Part shown: one piece after another, positions 1-7,494 of the stretch
Layout of the letters: each line of letters starts with the position of its first letter
How positions within the stretch are numbered: the stretch's first letter is position 1
Source of the DNA: a virus
IMG/VR virus record: IMGVR_UViG_3300047553_000733
Coordinates: 38,185-102,184 of that record
Length of the DNA stretch: 64,000 nt
Direction: 5' to 3' (one strand)
The notes under the pieces: generated by a model
Databases searched by the model: none
What the model was told of the DNA's origin: nothing
The model's input: the letters and a program-made list of their open reading frames with translations, nothing else
Program-made: the position numbers and the translations under genes

Positions 1-1
1 C

Positions 2-328
2 AGTGATAAACTAAATGTAGTTATTACTGATAATGGCAAAGACATTGAAATGGCCGCACTAAGCGGTGGCGAAAAAGCACGTGTTAATGTCGCCACACTA
101 CTAGCAATACGTAAATTAATGCAAACACTTAGCAGTAGTAGAATTAATTTGCTTATTTTAGATGAAACAGTTGAAGCGCTTGATGTAGATGGCAAAGAAA
201 AACTAGTAGAAGTTTTGCTAAAAGAAGAACATCTTAACACATTTTTAGTATCACATGGATTTACACATCCATTGCTAGAAAAAGTAAATGTTGTAAAGCG
301 TGGAAATATCTCTAGTATAGAGGCATAA
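2..328 (+). CDS. SbcC/Rad50-like ATPase, C-terminal end (5' truncated by window)
   Basis: The reading frame is open from the first bases, so this is the end of a larger gene that starts upstream of the window. The visible part carries the ABC signature LSGGE, a Walker B strand (LLILDE) followed by a D-loop-like EALD, and a switch-region His in LVSHG. This order is the C-terminal half of the split ATPase of SbcC/Rad50/T4 gp46-type SMC proteins, which pair with an SbcD/gp47 nuclease in recombination and DNA-end processing. The ATG at 50 is internal and not the true start. The next gene begins 1 nt after the stop, suggesting one operon. The exact subfamily cannot be fixed from a fragment. Confidence 0.8.
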   Translation, partial: SDKLNVVITDNGKDIEMAALSGGEKARVNVATLLAIRKLMQTLSSSRINLLILDETVEALDVDGKEKLVEVLLKEEHLNTFLVSHGFTHPLLEKVNVVKRGNISSIEA

Positions 329-329
329 T

Positions 330-683
330 ATGATTAAAATAGAACAATTAAAAGATGGTGCTAAAGCCACTTACATTCGTGACGGTAAGCGCAGAGAAGT
401 ATACTTACATCACCTAATTACACATGACGAACTGGCAACTCTCGAAGTTACAGCAGGTACAGTTGTGTACAGTGTAGACGAAATGGAAATCTGTGAACGG
501 AGTGCACTTAGGCACAGTAATAACGAAACCAAGATTACCGAAGCCACAGCAACCACTGAACCCACATATGGCGAATCGGTGGCCCCTACCGCACCGCCTG
601 AGCGAAAGCTAACAGCTAAAGAAAAAGCAAAAGCTTTAAAACTAGCCGCTGAGCAGGCCCAAAACTCAGAACAAGCCGATTAA
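330..683 (+). CDS. Hypothetical protein with Ala/Lys-rich tail
   Basis: This 117-aa protein is not recognised. Its first ~60 residues look like a small beta-rich globular fold; residues ~60-95 are Thr/Pro/Glu-rich and probably disordered; the end (~95-117) is an Ala/Lys/Glu helix. No membrane segment or catalytic motif is visible. It lies between the SbcC-like gene (1-nt gap) and the nuclease gene, whose ATG shares its last base with this stop codon (TAATG), so the three are probably co-translated. An accessory role in recombination is inference from position only. Confidence 0.6.
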   Translation: MIKIEQLKDGAKATYIRDGKRREVYLHHLITHDELATLEVTAGTVVYSVDEMEICERSALRHSNNETKITEATATTEPTYGESVAPTAPPERKLTAKEKAKALKLAAEQAQNSEQAD

Positions 684-1135
684 TGGTAGATAGCAGAGCA
701 AAAGGTGCTCGCACAGAAACAGTTGCTAGAGATATGTTGCGTAAACATACCAAGCTAAGTTGGGAAAGAGTGCCAGGAAGTGGTGCTCTTGACCCTAAAC
801 ATCAGCTAAAGGGCGACTTGTACGTGCCTGGCATGACAAACTTATTTGCTGTAGAAGTAAAGGGTTATGCCGAGGATCACCTAACATCCCAAGTATTAAC
901 AGCAAAAAACCCACAACTTATTGAGTTTTGGAAACAGACATATAGACAAGCCTGTCAAGTAAATAAACATCCACTGCTAATCTTTAAATTTGACAGATCT
1001 AAGTTATTTGTTGCGTTTGAAGATTTACCTACTAGTAATTATAGATTTTTGTGTGTAAGTTGTGATGGGCATGAATTTTTTGTGGCGCTACTCGAAGATT
1101 GGCTTGAACACGAGAAAACACAATTTGTGTCTTGA
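683..1135 (+). CDS. PD-(D/E)XK nuclease, Holliday-junction-resolvase-like
   Basis: This 150-aa protein has the spacing of a PD-(D/E)XK nuclease core: Glu12 in an N-terminal helix (KGARTE), a loop GSGALD, Asp45 in KGDLYVPG, and the paired Glu58-x-Lys60 in VEVKGY. An N-terminal Glu followed by the SG...D...EVK layout is typical of small Hjc-like resolvases and related phage endonucleases. The start overlaps the previous stop (TAATG). Position between an SbcC-like gene and a flap exonuclease supports a role in recombination or branch resolution. A restriction-like or VRR-type nuclease cannot be excluded. Confidence 0.65.
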   Translation: MVDSRAKGARTETVARDMLRKHTKLSWERVPGSGALDPKHQLKGDLYVPGMTNLFAVEVKGYAEDHLTSQVLTAKNPQLIEFWKQTYRQACQVNKHPLLIFKFDRSKLFVAFEDLPTSNYRFLCVSCDGHEFFVALLEDWLEHEKTQFVS

Positions 1136-1160
1136 TTTTCTTAACTACTTGTAGTATAAT
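1132..1160 (+). promoter_or_regulatory. sigma70-type promoter for the exonuclease/dUTPase/RNR operon
   Basis: TTGATT (1132-1137) and TATAAT (1155-1160) are separated by exactly 17 nt. The -35 overlaps the end of the nuclease gene. Predicted initiation near 1167 leaves only about 7 nt before the ATG at 1174, and no Shine-Dalgarno is visible, so translation may be nearly leaderless or start at the second ATG at 1195. Confidence 0.65.
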
Positions 1161-1173
1161 AAAAGATTAAACA

Positions 1174-2022
1174 ATGTCAAAAACTTTTCAAACAATGCAA
1201 CAAACAGAAAATACACTACTAGTGGTTGATGCTTTAAACTTGGCTTTCCGATACAAACACAGCGGAGCAACTGACTTTGCAGAGGACTACCTGCGTACTG
1301 TGCAAAGTCTTAAAAAATCATATAAAGCTAGTAAGGTTATAATTGCCTGCGATCAAGGCAGTAGTCAGTATCGCAAAGAAATATATCCTGAATACAAACA
1401 AAATCGTAAAGATAAATTTGCTGAACAAACTGAGGCCGAAAAAGCACAGTTTGAAATTTTCTTTGAAGATTTTACAAAAACGCTAGAACATATTGAACAA
1501 AATACCGATTATCCTGTTATAAAGTTTCAAGGCGTAGAGGCTGACGATATTGCTGCGTATATTGTAAACAATAAACAAAACTTGCAAGTAGATAATATTT
1601 GGCTAATTAGTAGTGACAAGGATTGGGATTTATTAATTCAACCAAATGTCAGTAGATTTAGCTATGTTACACGCAAAGAAACTACAGTAGATAATTGGAG
1701 CACACACTATGACTTTAGTCCTGAGGACTACATTAGTATTAAGTGTCTTACAGGCGATTCTGGTGACAATGTCATTGGTGTGCCTGGTATTGGGCCTAAA
1801 CGTGCTCAGCAGTTGGTTGCTGAGTATGGTAGTACTTACGACATTATTGCTAGCATTCCTATTGCTAGTCGATACAAATATGTTCAAGCACTCAATGAAT
1901 CAAAAGAGCAACTCTTGCTCAACTATAAATTAATGGATTTAGTTACCTATGCACATGAAGCACTGGGTAGCGATAATTGTAAACAAATAGACGAAATATT
2001 GGAAATTTATGTCAACGATTGA
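1174..2022 (+). CDS. 5'-3' exonuclease / flap endonuclease (T5 D15-like)
   Basis: This 282-aa protein belongs to the FEN/5'-3' exonuclease superfamily that removes RNA primers and flaps. Visible metal-binding elements are Asp19 in LLVVDALN, the arginine/lysine patch around YRKEIYPEYKQNRK, GVEADDIAAY, the SSDKDW strand, and the helix-3-turn-helix GDSGDNVIGVPGIGPKRA that grips duplex DNA. Length fits phage single-domain members such as T5 D15. It starts just after a consensus-like promoter, and its end overlaps the dUTPase gene by 14 nt. The second Met (residue 8) is an alternative start, since neither has a clear Shine-Dalgarno. Confidence 0.92.
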   Translation: MSKTFQTMQQTENTLLVVDALNLAFRYKHSGATDFAEDYLRTVQSLKKSYKASKVIIACDQGSSQYRKEIYPEYKQNRKDKFAEQTEAEKAQFEIFFEDFTKTLEHIEQNTDYPVIKFQGVEADDIAAYIVNNKQNLQVDNIWLISSDKDWDLLIQPNVSRFSYVTRKETTVDNWSTHYDFSPEDYISIKCLTGDSGDNVIGVPGIGPKRAQQLVAEYGSTYDIIASIPIASRYKYVQALNESKEQLLLNYKLMDLVTYAHEALGSDNCKQIDEILEIYVND

Positions 2023-2506
2023 TACTGGTACTTATACTATTGCTACCTCAAATCTTAATAATTTTACATTTGGCCCATGTATTAGCTGCTTGGTTAGCCC
2101 AGGTGCTAAACTGCCACAACGAGCACACAGCACTGACGCAGGTGCAGACTTATTTGCTTGGTTTGAAGGCAACACACAGGAATATGAAATTTTTCCTGGT
2201 GAACAAAAAATGATTGATACTGGTATAGCAGTAAAAATTCCTAGAGGCTATGCTGGATTTGTATATAATAGATCGAGTCAAGGTAAAAAGGGAATTCAAA
2301 TCCCTCACAGTGTAGGCATTATTGATAGTGACTATCGTGGAACTATTAAGGTAATTTTGAAAAATTTGGGTGAAGACCCTTACAAAATTACACTAGGCGA
2401 TAGAATTGCACAACTGGTAATCCAAAAAGTAGAACTAGTAACATTTACTGATATTTGGAATGACACACAACGAGGTACTGGCGGTTTCGGCAGTACAGGA
2501 ACTTAA
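2009..2506 (+). CDS. dut: dUTP diphosphatase (trimeric dUTPase)
   Basis: All five motifs of the homotrimeric dUTPase are present in order: I AHSTDAGADL, II NRSSQGKKGI, III VGIIDSDYRG, IV GDRIAQLVI and V RGTGGFGSTG at the C-terminus. The enzyme hydrolyses dUTP to dUMP and pyrophosphate, which keeps uracil out of phage DNA and feeds dTMP synthesis. The N-terminus is about 20 residues longer than in minimal bacterial enzymes. The gene overlaps the exonuclease gene by 14 nt and precedes ribonucleotide reductase, giving a nucleotide-metabolism pair. Confidence 0.95.
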   Translation: MSTIDTGTYTIATSNLNNFTFGPCISCLVSPGAKLPQRAHSTDAGADLFAWFEGNTQEYEIFPGEQKMIDTGIAVKIPRGYAGFVYNRSSQGKKGIQIPHSVGIIDSDYRGTIKVILKNLGEDPYKITLGDRIAQLVIQKVELVTFTDIWNDTQRGTGGFGSTGT

Positions 2507-2518
2507 TTAAAGGATAAT

Positions 2519-4483
2519 ATGGCAGTTTCTACAAGAGCACAAGTCATCACACGTCGAACATATAACAGACCAGTTTCAGACGACGGTAAACAATTTGAAA
2601 CCTGGCAAGAAACTGTTGCCCGAGTTATTGATCATCAGCAGTGGTTGTGGGAACGAGCAGTAGGCCGTGACCTAAATGACAGCGAATATGGCGAACTGTA
2701 CGATCTAGAGCAGCTCATGCTAGACAGAAAAGTTAGCATGAGTGGCAGAACACTGTGGCTGGGCGGTACAGATGTAGCTAAGCATCGTGAAGCTAGCCAA
2801 TTTAATTGTAGCTTTACTGAAGTCGAAACAGTATATGATGTTGTCGACGTGTTATGGCTATTGCTGCAAGGTTGCGGAGTAGGATTTAAGCCAGTAGTTG
2901 GTACATTAAATGGCTTTTCAAAACCAATCAAAAATATAAAAGTAGTTCGTAGTACACGAACTGCAAAGGGCGGCAATGAAGAAAATGTGGAATATTGGGA
3001 GCCTGATACCAAGATTTGGACAATCCAGGTCGGAGATAGTGCAGAGGCTTGGGCAAAGTCTGTGGGCAAGTTGCTTGCGGGTAAGTATCCTGCTGATACT
3101 CTGGTACTTGATTTTTCACAGCTTAGACCTGCTGGGGAAAGGTTAAAGGGCTATGGATGGATTAGTAGCGGCGATGAGGCGATTAGTGTGGCTTATACTG
3201 CTATTGCCACCATTCTTAATGGCAGGGCTGATAGTCTCCTCACACGGATGGACATTCTGGATATTGTTAATCATCTTGGGACAATTCTTAGCAGCCGCAG
3301 AAGTGCTGAAATAGCACTTTTTGATTACGGGCAACCAGAGTGGGAAGAGTTTGCAGTAGCTAAAAAAGACTGGTGGTTATATAATAATAGTCATCGTCAA
3401 CAAAGTAATAATAGTCTAGTTTTCCAAGAAAAACCTACTAAGGGCGACTTAGAAAAGATTTTTAACTTGATGTTAGAGGCGGGCGGTAGTGAGCCGGGCT
3501 TTATCAATGCAGTAGAAGCCCGTCGTCGTGCACCTTGGTATAAAGGCGCTAATCCTTGTGTAGAAATTCTACTCGGAAATAAATCGTTCTGCAATCTTAC
3601 CGAAACTGATATTGCTAAGTTTAGGGGCGATACAGCTGGATTACATGAGGCAATCAGACTTGCAGCTCGTGCTAACTATCGTCAAACTTGTGTTAACCTA
3701 AAGGATGGTATTCTACAAGAAGCGTGGCACTTAAACAACTACTTTTTGCGTTTGTGCGGAGTGGGGTTGACGGGTATTGCTAAGCGTCCTGATATGACTG
3801 GATATGATTACGAATATCTTAAGCGTACAGCTACCGCAGCGGCAGTTGGTATGGCACAAGAACTTGGGCTACCAAGTCCCAAGAATATTACTTGTGTAAA
3901 ACCTAGCGGCACATTGAGTAAAATCATGGATACAACTGAAGGCGTGCACAAGCCGCTTGGCAAGTATATATTCAACAACGTACAATTTAGCAGATTTGAC
4001 CCAATCGTAGAAGTTGTTCGTGAAGCAGGTTATAAAGTTATTAATCATCCAACAGACCCTAGTGGCGTATTGATTACTTTTCCAGTTGAGTGGGCAGATG
4101 TACCATTCCATAAGGTTGCTGGTAAAGAAGTTAACTTAGACAGTGCAATCGAACAGCTAGAGAAGTACAAACTTATTCAAACCAGTTGGACTCAGCAAAA
4201 TACTAGCGTAACTATTAGTTATGATCCTAGCGAAGTGCCACAAATTATTGACTGGCTATTAGACAACTGGGATTGTTATGTCGGCGTTAGTTTTATTTAC
4301 AGAACTGATCCTACTAAAACAGCCAAAGACTTAGGGTATCTATATCTGCCACAAGAAGTTGTTGATGAGCAAACATATAGAGAGTATGTACAAAACTTAC
4401 GCCCAGTAGATCTTGAAATGGCAAATAGCTTTGACGAGATTATGGGTGAAGACTGTGCAACAGGAGCTTGTCCAATAAAATGA
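2519..4483 (+). CDS. nrdJ: Adenosylcobalamin-dependent (class II) ribonucleoside-triphosphate reductase
   Basis: This 654-aa protein reads as a monomeric class II RNR. Visible elements are the N-terminal redox Cys in FNCSF, the GCGVGF loop, the active-site NPCVE (radical Cys and Glu), its partner Cys in SFCNL, the phosphate-binding KPSGTLS, and a C-terminal shuttle CATGAC. Class II enzymes make deoxynucleotides with a 5'-deoxyadenosyl radical from coenzyme B12, need no small subunit, and work with or without oxygen. Length is close to the ~700-aa RTPR type. AAAGGAT upstream serves as ribosome site. The phage thus depends on host cobalamin; no cobalamin gene was seen here. Confidence 0.93.
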   Translation: MAVSTRAQVITRRTYNRPVSDDGKQFETWQETVARVIDHQQWLWERAVGRDLNDSEYGELYDLEQLMLDRKVSMSGRTLWLGGTDVAKHREASQFNCSFTEVETVYDVVDVLWLLLQGCGVGFKPVVGTLNGFSKPIKNIKVVRSTRTAKGGNEENVEYWEPDTKIWTIQVGDSAEAWAKSVGKLLAGKYPADTLVLDFSQLRPAGERLKGYGWISSGDEAISVAYTAIATILNGRADSLLTRMDILDIVNHLGTILSSRRSAEIALFDYGQPEWEEFAVAKKDWWLYNNSHRQQSNNSLVFQEKPTKGDLEKIFNLMLEAGGSEPGFINAVEARRRAPWYKGANPCVEILLGNKSFCNLTETDIAKFRGDTAGLHEAIRLAARANYRQTCVNLKDGILQEAWHLNNYFLRLCGVGLTGIAKRPDMTGYDYEYLKRTATAAAVGMAQELGLPSPKNITCVKPSGTLSKIMDTTEGVHKPLGKYIFNNVQFSRFDPIVEVVREAGYKVINHPTDPSGVLITFPVEWADVPFHKVAGKEVNLDSAIEQLEKYKLIQTSWTQQNTSVTISYDPSEVPQIIDWLLDNWDCYVGVSFIYRTDPTKTAKDLGYLYLPQEVVDEQTYREYVQNLRPVDLEMANSFDEIMGEDCATGACPIK

Positions 4484-4653
4484 CACAAGAAGATCCAAAA
4501 CAGAAAGTACTTAAACTTGAGTTAAATGTTGAGGAAATTAATACTGTACTAAGTGGGCTACAAGAATTACCTGCAAAAGTATGTAATCCATTAACTAACA
4601 AAATAGTTAAACAAGCACAACAACAGCTTCCACAAGAAGAAGTAGACAAATAA
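4480..4653 (+). CDS. Small hypothetical protein, translationally coupled to RNR
   Basis: I place the start at the ATG at 4480, which overlaps the RNR stop (ATGA), rather than the TTG at 4468; AGGAG lies at 4462-4466. The 57-aa product is charged, with a helical core (VEEINTVLSGLQELPAKV) and Gln-rich end, and has no membrane segment. Short proteins with a similar LxLxxxExNxxLxxLxxLP pattern are common and uncharacterised in phages. It is the last gene before the bidirectional terminator. No function can be assigned. Confidence 0.65.
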   Translation: MTQEDPKQKVLKLELNVEEINTVLSGLQELPAKVCNPLTNKIVKQAQQQLPQEEVDK

Positions 4654-4689
4654 AAAAGCCCCGATAACGCAAGTTATCGGGGCTTTTTT
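4652..4689. terminator. Bidirectional intrinsic terminator between convergent operons
   Basis: An 11-bp perfect stem (4658-4668 with 4673-4683) closes on a GCAA tetraloop of the stable GNRA class and is flanked by A6 on the left and T6 on the right, so it can end transcripts from both sides. It sits exactly where the rightward RNR operon meets the leftward PhoH operon, and its T-tract touches the stop codon of the leftward gene. Confidence 0.95.
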
Positions 4690-5327
4690 CATACTGGTGT
4701 ATCTAAATTACTATCTTCTTCATCCACAGTATCGCTACTGCCTTCTTCACTAATGTCTAGTTCGCTGAACACAGTAATTAATATATCTCTATACTCGGGA
4801 TCTACCATATGTAGATCTAGTAAATATACATCTAAGTGACCATTTCGTAGCAGCTGTGCATGGTACATAAACTGTCCAAATGCATCGTCTGACTCTGGAA
4901 TACTTTGATTGGCATAGTCTTCTAGCATTTGAGCAGCAGCTTGTAGTAACATATCTGGTACAATACTTTTAGTAATTTGTACTAGTTTTAAGGCCTTACC
5001 TTCACGCTCACGCATAATTTGATTACGTTTTGCACTGCTCCAACTATAACCACCATCTCCGCCCCATAAGTCCCAGGCTACACGACCTTTACTTGGAAAA
5101 CCCTCTTCTCCACTGTTAAAGCCAGTTGCACGCTTATCTACTTCATGGCGACTGAAAAAACTATACATTCTGAGTACAGTTGATACCGTTAGTGGATCAC
5201 GATCTTTTAGCTGATTTGCTCTGGCTAAGCCAACAAGTGTGCCGCCAGGTTTGCCTTCGTCTTTCCATTTTAGTGCTCGTTTAGCAGCACTGGCCATGCC
5301 ACTTGTTGGTTTATATGTCTTAGCCAT
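4689..5327 (-). CDS. Conserved phage protein with a DKR/LWGGD-type domain, function unknown
   Basis: The first ~105 of 212 residues carry a motif set I recall from many phage proteins, sometimes fused to XkdF-like protease or capsid-associated proteins: GMASAAKRALKWK, GGTLVGLARA, RMYSFFSRHEVDK, GEEGFPSKGRVAWDLWGGD. The function of this domain is unknown to me. The second half is acidic and helical and ends in a Glu/Asp-rich tail. GGAGAT lies 5-10 nt before the ATG. It follows phoH by 8 nt and ends at the shared terminator, so both are transcribed from the promoter at ~6060-6088. A virion or packaging role is only a guess. Confidence 0.6.
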   Translation of the reverse strand: MAKTYKPTSGMASAAKRALKWKDEGKPGGTLVGLARANQLKDRDPLTVSTVLRMYSFFSRHEVDKRATGFNSGEEGFPSKGRVAWDLWGGDGGYSWSSAKRNQIMREREGKALKLVQITKSIVPDMLLQAAAQMLEDYANQSIPESDDAFGQFMYHAQLLRNGHLDVYLLDLHMVDPEYRDILITVFSELDISEEGSSDTVDEEDSNLDTPV

Positions 5328-5335
5328 TTTATCTC

Positions 5336-6016
5336 CTAATTTCTATATGCTAAAATAATTTCTTTGCATAGCTTGCTGCGAACAATATCTTCGTCAACAA
5401 ATCTAACAATATCTACCCCTTGTATAGACCCTAATCTATTAACGGCATCTGTTAAACCGCTGTTGGGTATATCACACTGATCTGTATCACCACTGATAAT
5501 CATTTTGCAATTTTTGCCAATGCGTGATAAAATCATTTTCATCTCTTCTCGTGTAGCATTTTGTGCTTCGTCTAGCAAAACTACGCAATTATCAAAAGTA
5601 GTGCCGCGCATAAACCCTAGTGGTTTAGGCTCTATGTTTTTGTTTTTAAGTGCATACTCGTAAAAACCTTTGCCAAGACTTTTCGTAAAAATATTGTCAA
5701 AAGGTTCTAAATACGGAGCATACTTTTCCTCAAGTGTACCAGGTAAAAATCCTAAACCACGACCTGTTTCTATATTTGGCCTAGTTAGTATAATCTTCTG
5801 TATGCGTCTGTGAAATAATTCACTTGCTGCATAAAGTGCTGCTATATATGTTTTACCGGTACCTGCACTACCTACACCAAATATTATTTGATTTTCATGT
5901 ATTGCACGTAAATATTCGTGCTGAATATAGTTTAAAGGCTTTACTTCTTGAAATCCATATTCAACTGGATTATCTGGTGTATTATTTACTCGTCTTGCTT
6001 TTTTACCACTAGCCAT
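5336..6016 (-). CDS. phoH: PhoH-family ATPase
   Basis: A P-loop protein with Walker A GSAGTGKTY, Walker B VVLLDEAQNA, an SxI/sensor strand KMIISGDTDQCD and an arginine-finger region near FVDED. This matches the PhoH/PhoH2-like ATPases that are very frequent in aquatic phages and whose role remains unclear (RNA metabolism or phosphate stress have been proposed). I chose the ATG at 6016 over the TTG at 6028 because GAGGA sits 6-7 nt before it, giving 226 aa, close to the usual length. The gene stands directly behind a consensus promoter with an overlapping palindrome, so it may be tightly regulated. Confidence 0.92.
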   Translation of the reverse strand: MASGKKARRVNNTPDNPVEYGFQEVKPLNYIQHEYLRAIHENQIIFGVGSAGTGKTYIAALYAASELFHRRIQKIILTRPNIETGRGLGFLPGTLEEKYAPYLEPFDNIFTKSLGKGFYEYALKNKNIEPKPLGFMRGTTFDNCVVLLDEAQNATREEMKMILSRIGKNCKMIISGDTDQCDIPNSGLTDAVNRLGSIQGVDIVRFVDEDIVRSKLCKEIILAYRN

Positions 6017-6042
6017 AGAGTTCCTCAAAGGATTAATGAAAA

Positions 6043-6074
6043 GTGGTCTGCTAAGCTATATTATAGCAGACCAC
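6043..6074. repeat. 11-bp inverted repeat overlapping the phoH promoter (candidate operator)
   Basis: The arms 6043-6053 (GTGGTCTGCTA) and 6064-6074 are perfect reverse complements around a 10-nt spacer. On the minus strand the palindrome spans the -10 box and the likely transcription start of the phoH promoter, the usual place for a repressor operator. The alternative is a weak terminator for the upstream leftward operon, since TTTTC follows the stem on that strand. Confidence 0.6.
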
Positions 6075-6088
6075 CCAGCGTGTGTCAA
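6060..6088 (-). promoter_or_regulatory. Perfect-consensus sigma70 promoter for phoH
   Basis: On the minus strand TTGACA (6083-6088) and TATAAT (6060-6065) are separated by 17 nt, an exact match to the sigma70 consensus. Initiation near 6052-6054 would give a ~35-nt leader ending at the phoH ATG (6016). The leader contains the right arm of the 6043-6074 palindrome. Confidence 0.85.
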
Positions 6089-6095
6089 CTATAAA

Positions 6096-6338
6096 TTATT
6101 TTTTGGCTGGTTCTTTTTTAGCATCTTCTACTTTAGTACCTTCAAGCTTTTTATGTTGCTTGACTTCTTTGCAGTCTTGTTGAGGCTTACCGTCTTTACC
6201 TAACACTGGCTTACCGTCCTTGATTTTATCAATGCAGACTTTTTTAGTTTCTGGTGCACTTGCAGGTTTTGCAGGTTCTGCCGCTGTTGCTGCTGTTACC
6301 ATACCAAAACACAATAAAATTGTGGTTAATAGTTTCAT
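6096..6338 (-). CDS. Small secreted, Lys-rich protein
   Basis: This 80-aa product starts with a clear Sec signal peptide (MKLLTTILLCFGMVTAATAA), with cleavage likely after AATAA near residue 20. The mature ~60 residues are highly charged, rich in Lys, Pro and Asp, and hold two Cys (CIDKI..., QQDCKE) that could form one disulfide. No known domain is recognised. It ends just before the phoH promoter, making it the last gene of the 6.1-13 kb leftward group, next to membrane proteins. Periplasmic location is inferred from the signal peptide. Confidence 0.65.
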   Translation of the reverse strand: MKLLTTILLCFGMVTAATAAEPAKPASAPETKKVCIDKIKDGKPVLGKDGKPQQDCKEVKQHKKLEGTKVEDAKKEPAKK

Positions 6339-6347
6339 AAGTATCCT

Positions 6348-6803
6348 TTAAATTTCAGGAAAATATTGTTGTGGAGCCGGTTTTCCACCAAAACCTGTAG
6401 AAACCTGTGGTTGCATGCTTCTAGGTTCTTGATAAGCCATCGGCTGAGGCTGTTGATATTGTACTTGTTGAGTTGTAGTTGTAATTGTAGCTGGTTGTGG
6501 AGTATTGGCTACACCAGCCATTTTTTCTTGTCCACGGCTCCAAGCAGTAATACCTAATACTGCACCCATTGCCATATGGAATAATCCACCACCTTGCAGT
6601 GTTAATGGTGCCCATTGACGAAATGCATCATTTTGTACTGCTGTTTCCCAAAATTGTACGATGGTAAACATTATAGGAAAAAGAATAAAATCACTGGCAC
6701 ATACGCACATGTACATAACTGCCATCATTGGACGCCACTTCTTCTGAATCCAACTTTCTTCTTCTTTGGTTGGTTTATTATCGTCTTTTGTTTCTTCTGC
6801 CAT
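6348..6803 (-). CDS. Holin-like membrane protein
   Basis: This 151-aa protein has a charged N-terminus, then a WRP motif leading into a hydrophobic helix (~25-50) and a second helix (~70-88), followed by a Gln/Pro-rich hydrophilic tail. The KKWRPMM...PIMF start and WAPLTLQ segment resemble the 3-TM holins found in gene-transfer agents and many phages, as I remember them. Holins permeabilise the inner membrane to time lysis; endolysin and spanin genes lie 5-6 kb upstream in the same direction. The ATG overlaps the stop of the 40-aa gene before it. Other membrane genes nearby could be the holin instead. Confidence 0.5.
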   Translation of the reverse strand: MAEETKDDNKPTKEEESWIQKKWRPMMAVMYMCVCASDFILFPIMFTIVQFWETAVQNDAFRQWAPLTLQGGGLFHMAMGAVLGITAWSRGQEKMAGVANTPQPATITTTTQQVQYQQPQPMAYQEPRSMQPQVSTGFGGKPAPQQYFPEI

Positions 6804-6925
6804 TAGACATCCTTTTTACTAAATAGTCCTAGTGCTTTAGCTTTTATATTCTTTGCCCACTGTGGTTCTGGGAAGTGCCAACCAATAAGTGCACCTACTG
6901 CTAACCAAAAAATTGCTTCAATCAT
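6803..6925 (-). CDS. 40-aa single-span membrane protein
   Basis: This small gene reads from ATG at 6925 to TAA at 6805-6803 and encodes 40 aa: a hydrophobic segment (AIFWLAVGALIGW, residues ~4-16), then a WAKNIKAKALGLF amphipathic, basic end. Its stop shares one base with the ATG of the holin-like gene (TAATG), which argues for coupled expression. An AAGGAAAT ribosome site lies just upstream of its ATG. Similar short proteins with IGWxxPxPxWAK occur in other aquatic phages, as far as I recall. The function is unknown; a holin partner or antiholin is possible. Confidence 0.6.
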   Translation of the reverse strand: MIEAIFWLAVGALIGWHFPEPQWAKNIKAKALGLFSKKDV

Positions 6926-6935
6926 TTTAATTTCC

Positions 6936-7484
6936 TTATAATAATAGTGGAAGCCAAAGCCATACACCCTGACTCATTAACAATGCAGCCAATCCTCCTA
7001 CCACTATACTAGCCCAGTAAAGAGGCATACTAACTGCAAGAATACTGGCACTCAGTAGTACAATACTAATTTGAAAAGCACTACCTGCAAAAGTTAACCA
7101 CGGATTCTTTTTACGAATTTCATCGCGCTCTGCTTCTAGGGCTCTAGCCTTAATCATTAATTCCTTTTTGCCCTCGCCAGTTTGTGGGTCGCTCTCATAT
7201 CTATCAATTTTGGCTTGTAGTTTAGCTACTTTTTGAGGTTCTTTGCGAAATTCAGCATCTTCTTTTGCCATCTCTGCTAGTGTTTGCTTAATACTTTTTG
7301 CTTGATAAAAGGCCCAAGTATCGTTTGCTTTTATTGTATTGTTGAGCACCTTACTACTATTGCCACTACTAATATAAGTATTAATGGCCAGCAGAGCAGC
7401 AAGCACAGTGATAACCCATCCGGCTTTATCTTTGATTTTTGCTTCTCGTTCACTTCTACTAAGAGGTTTCTTTTCTTCTATCAT
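6936..7484 (-). CDS. DUF4337-like membrane protein
   Basis: This 182-aa protein has a TM helix at ~22-38, a charged coiled-coil middle (~45-125) and two hydrophobic segments at ~130-148 and ~155-180. The motif KANDTWAFYQAKSIKQ after the first helix is the hallmark of the DUF4337 family of bacterial and phage membrane proteins of unknown function. The soluble middle probably faces one side of the inner membrane with both ends anchored. It sits among other small membrane genes between the lysis block and phoH. A role in lysis control or superinfection exclusion would be speculation. Confidence 0.7.
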   Translation of the reverse strand: MIEEKKPLSRSEREAKIKDKAGWVITVLAALLAINTYISSGNSSKVLNNTIKANDTWAFYQAKSIKQTLAEMAKEDAEFRKEPQKVAKLQAKIDRYESDPQTGEGKKELMIKARALEAERDEIRKKNPWLTFAGSAFQISIVLLSASILAVSMPLYWASIVVGGLAALLMSQGVWLWLPLLL

Positions 7485-7494
7485 CTAGTACTCC

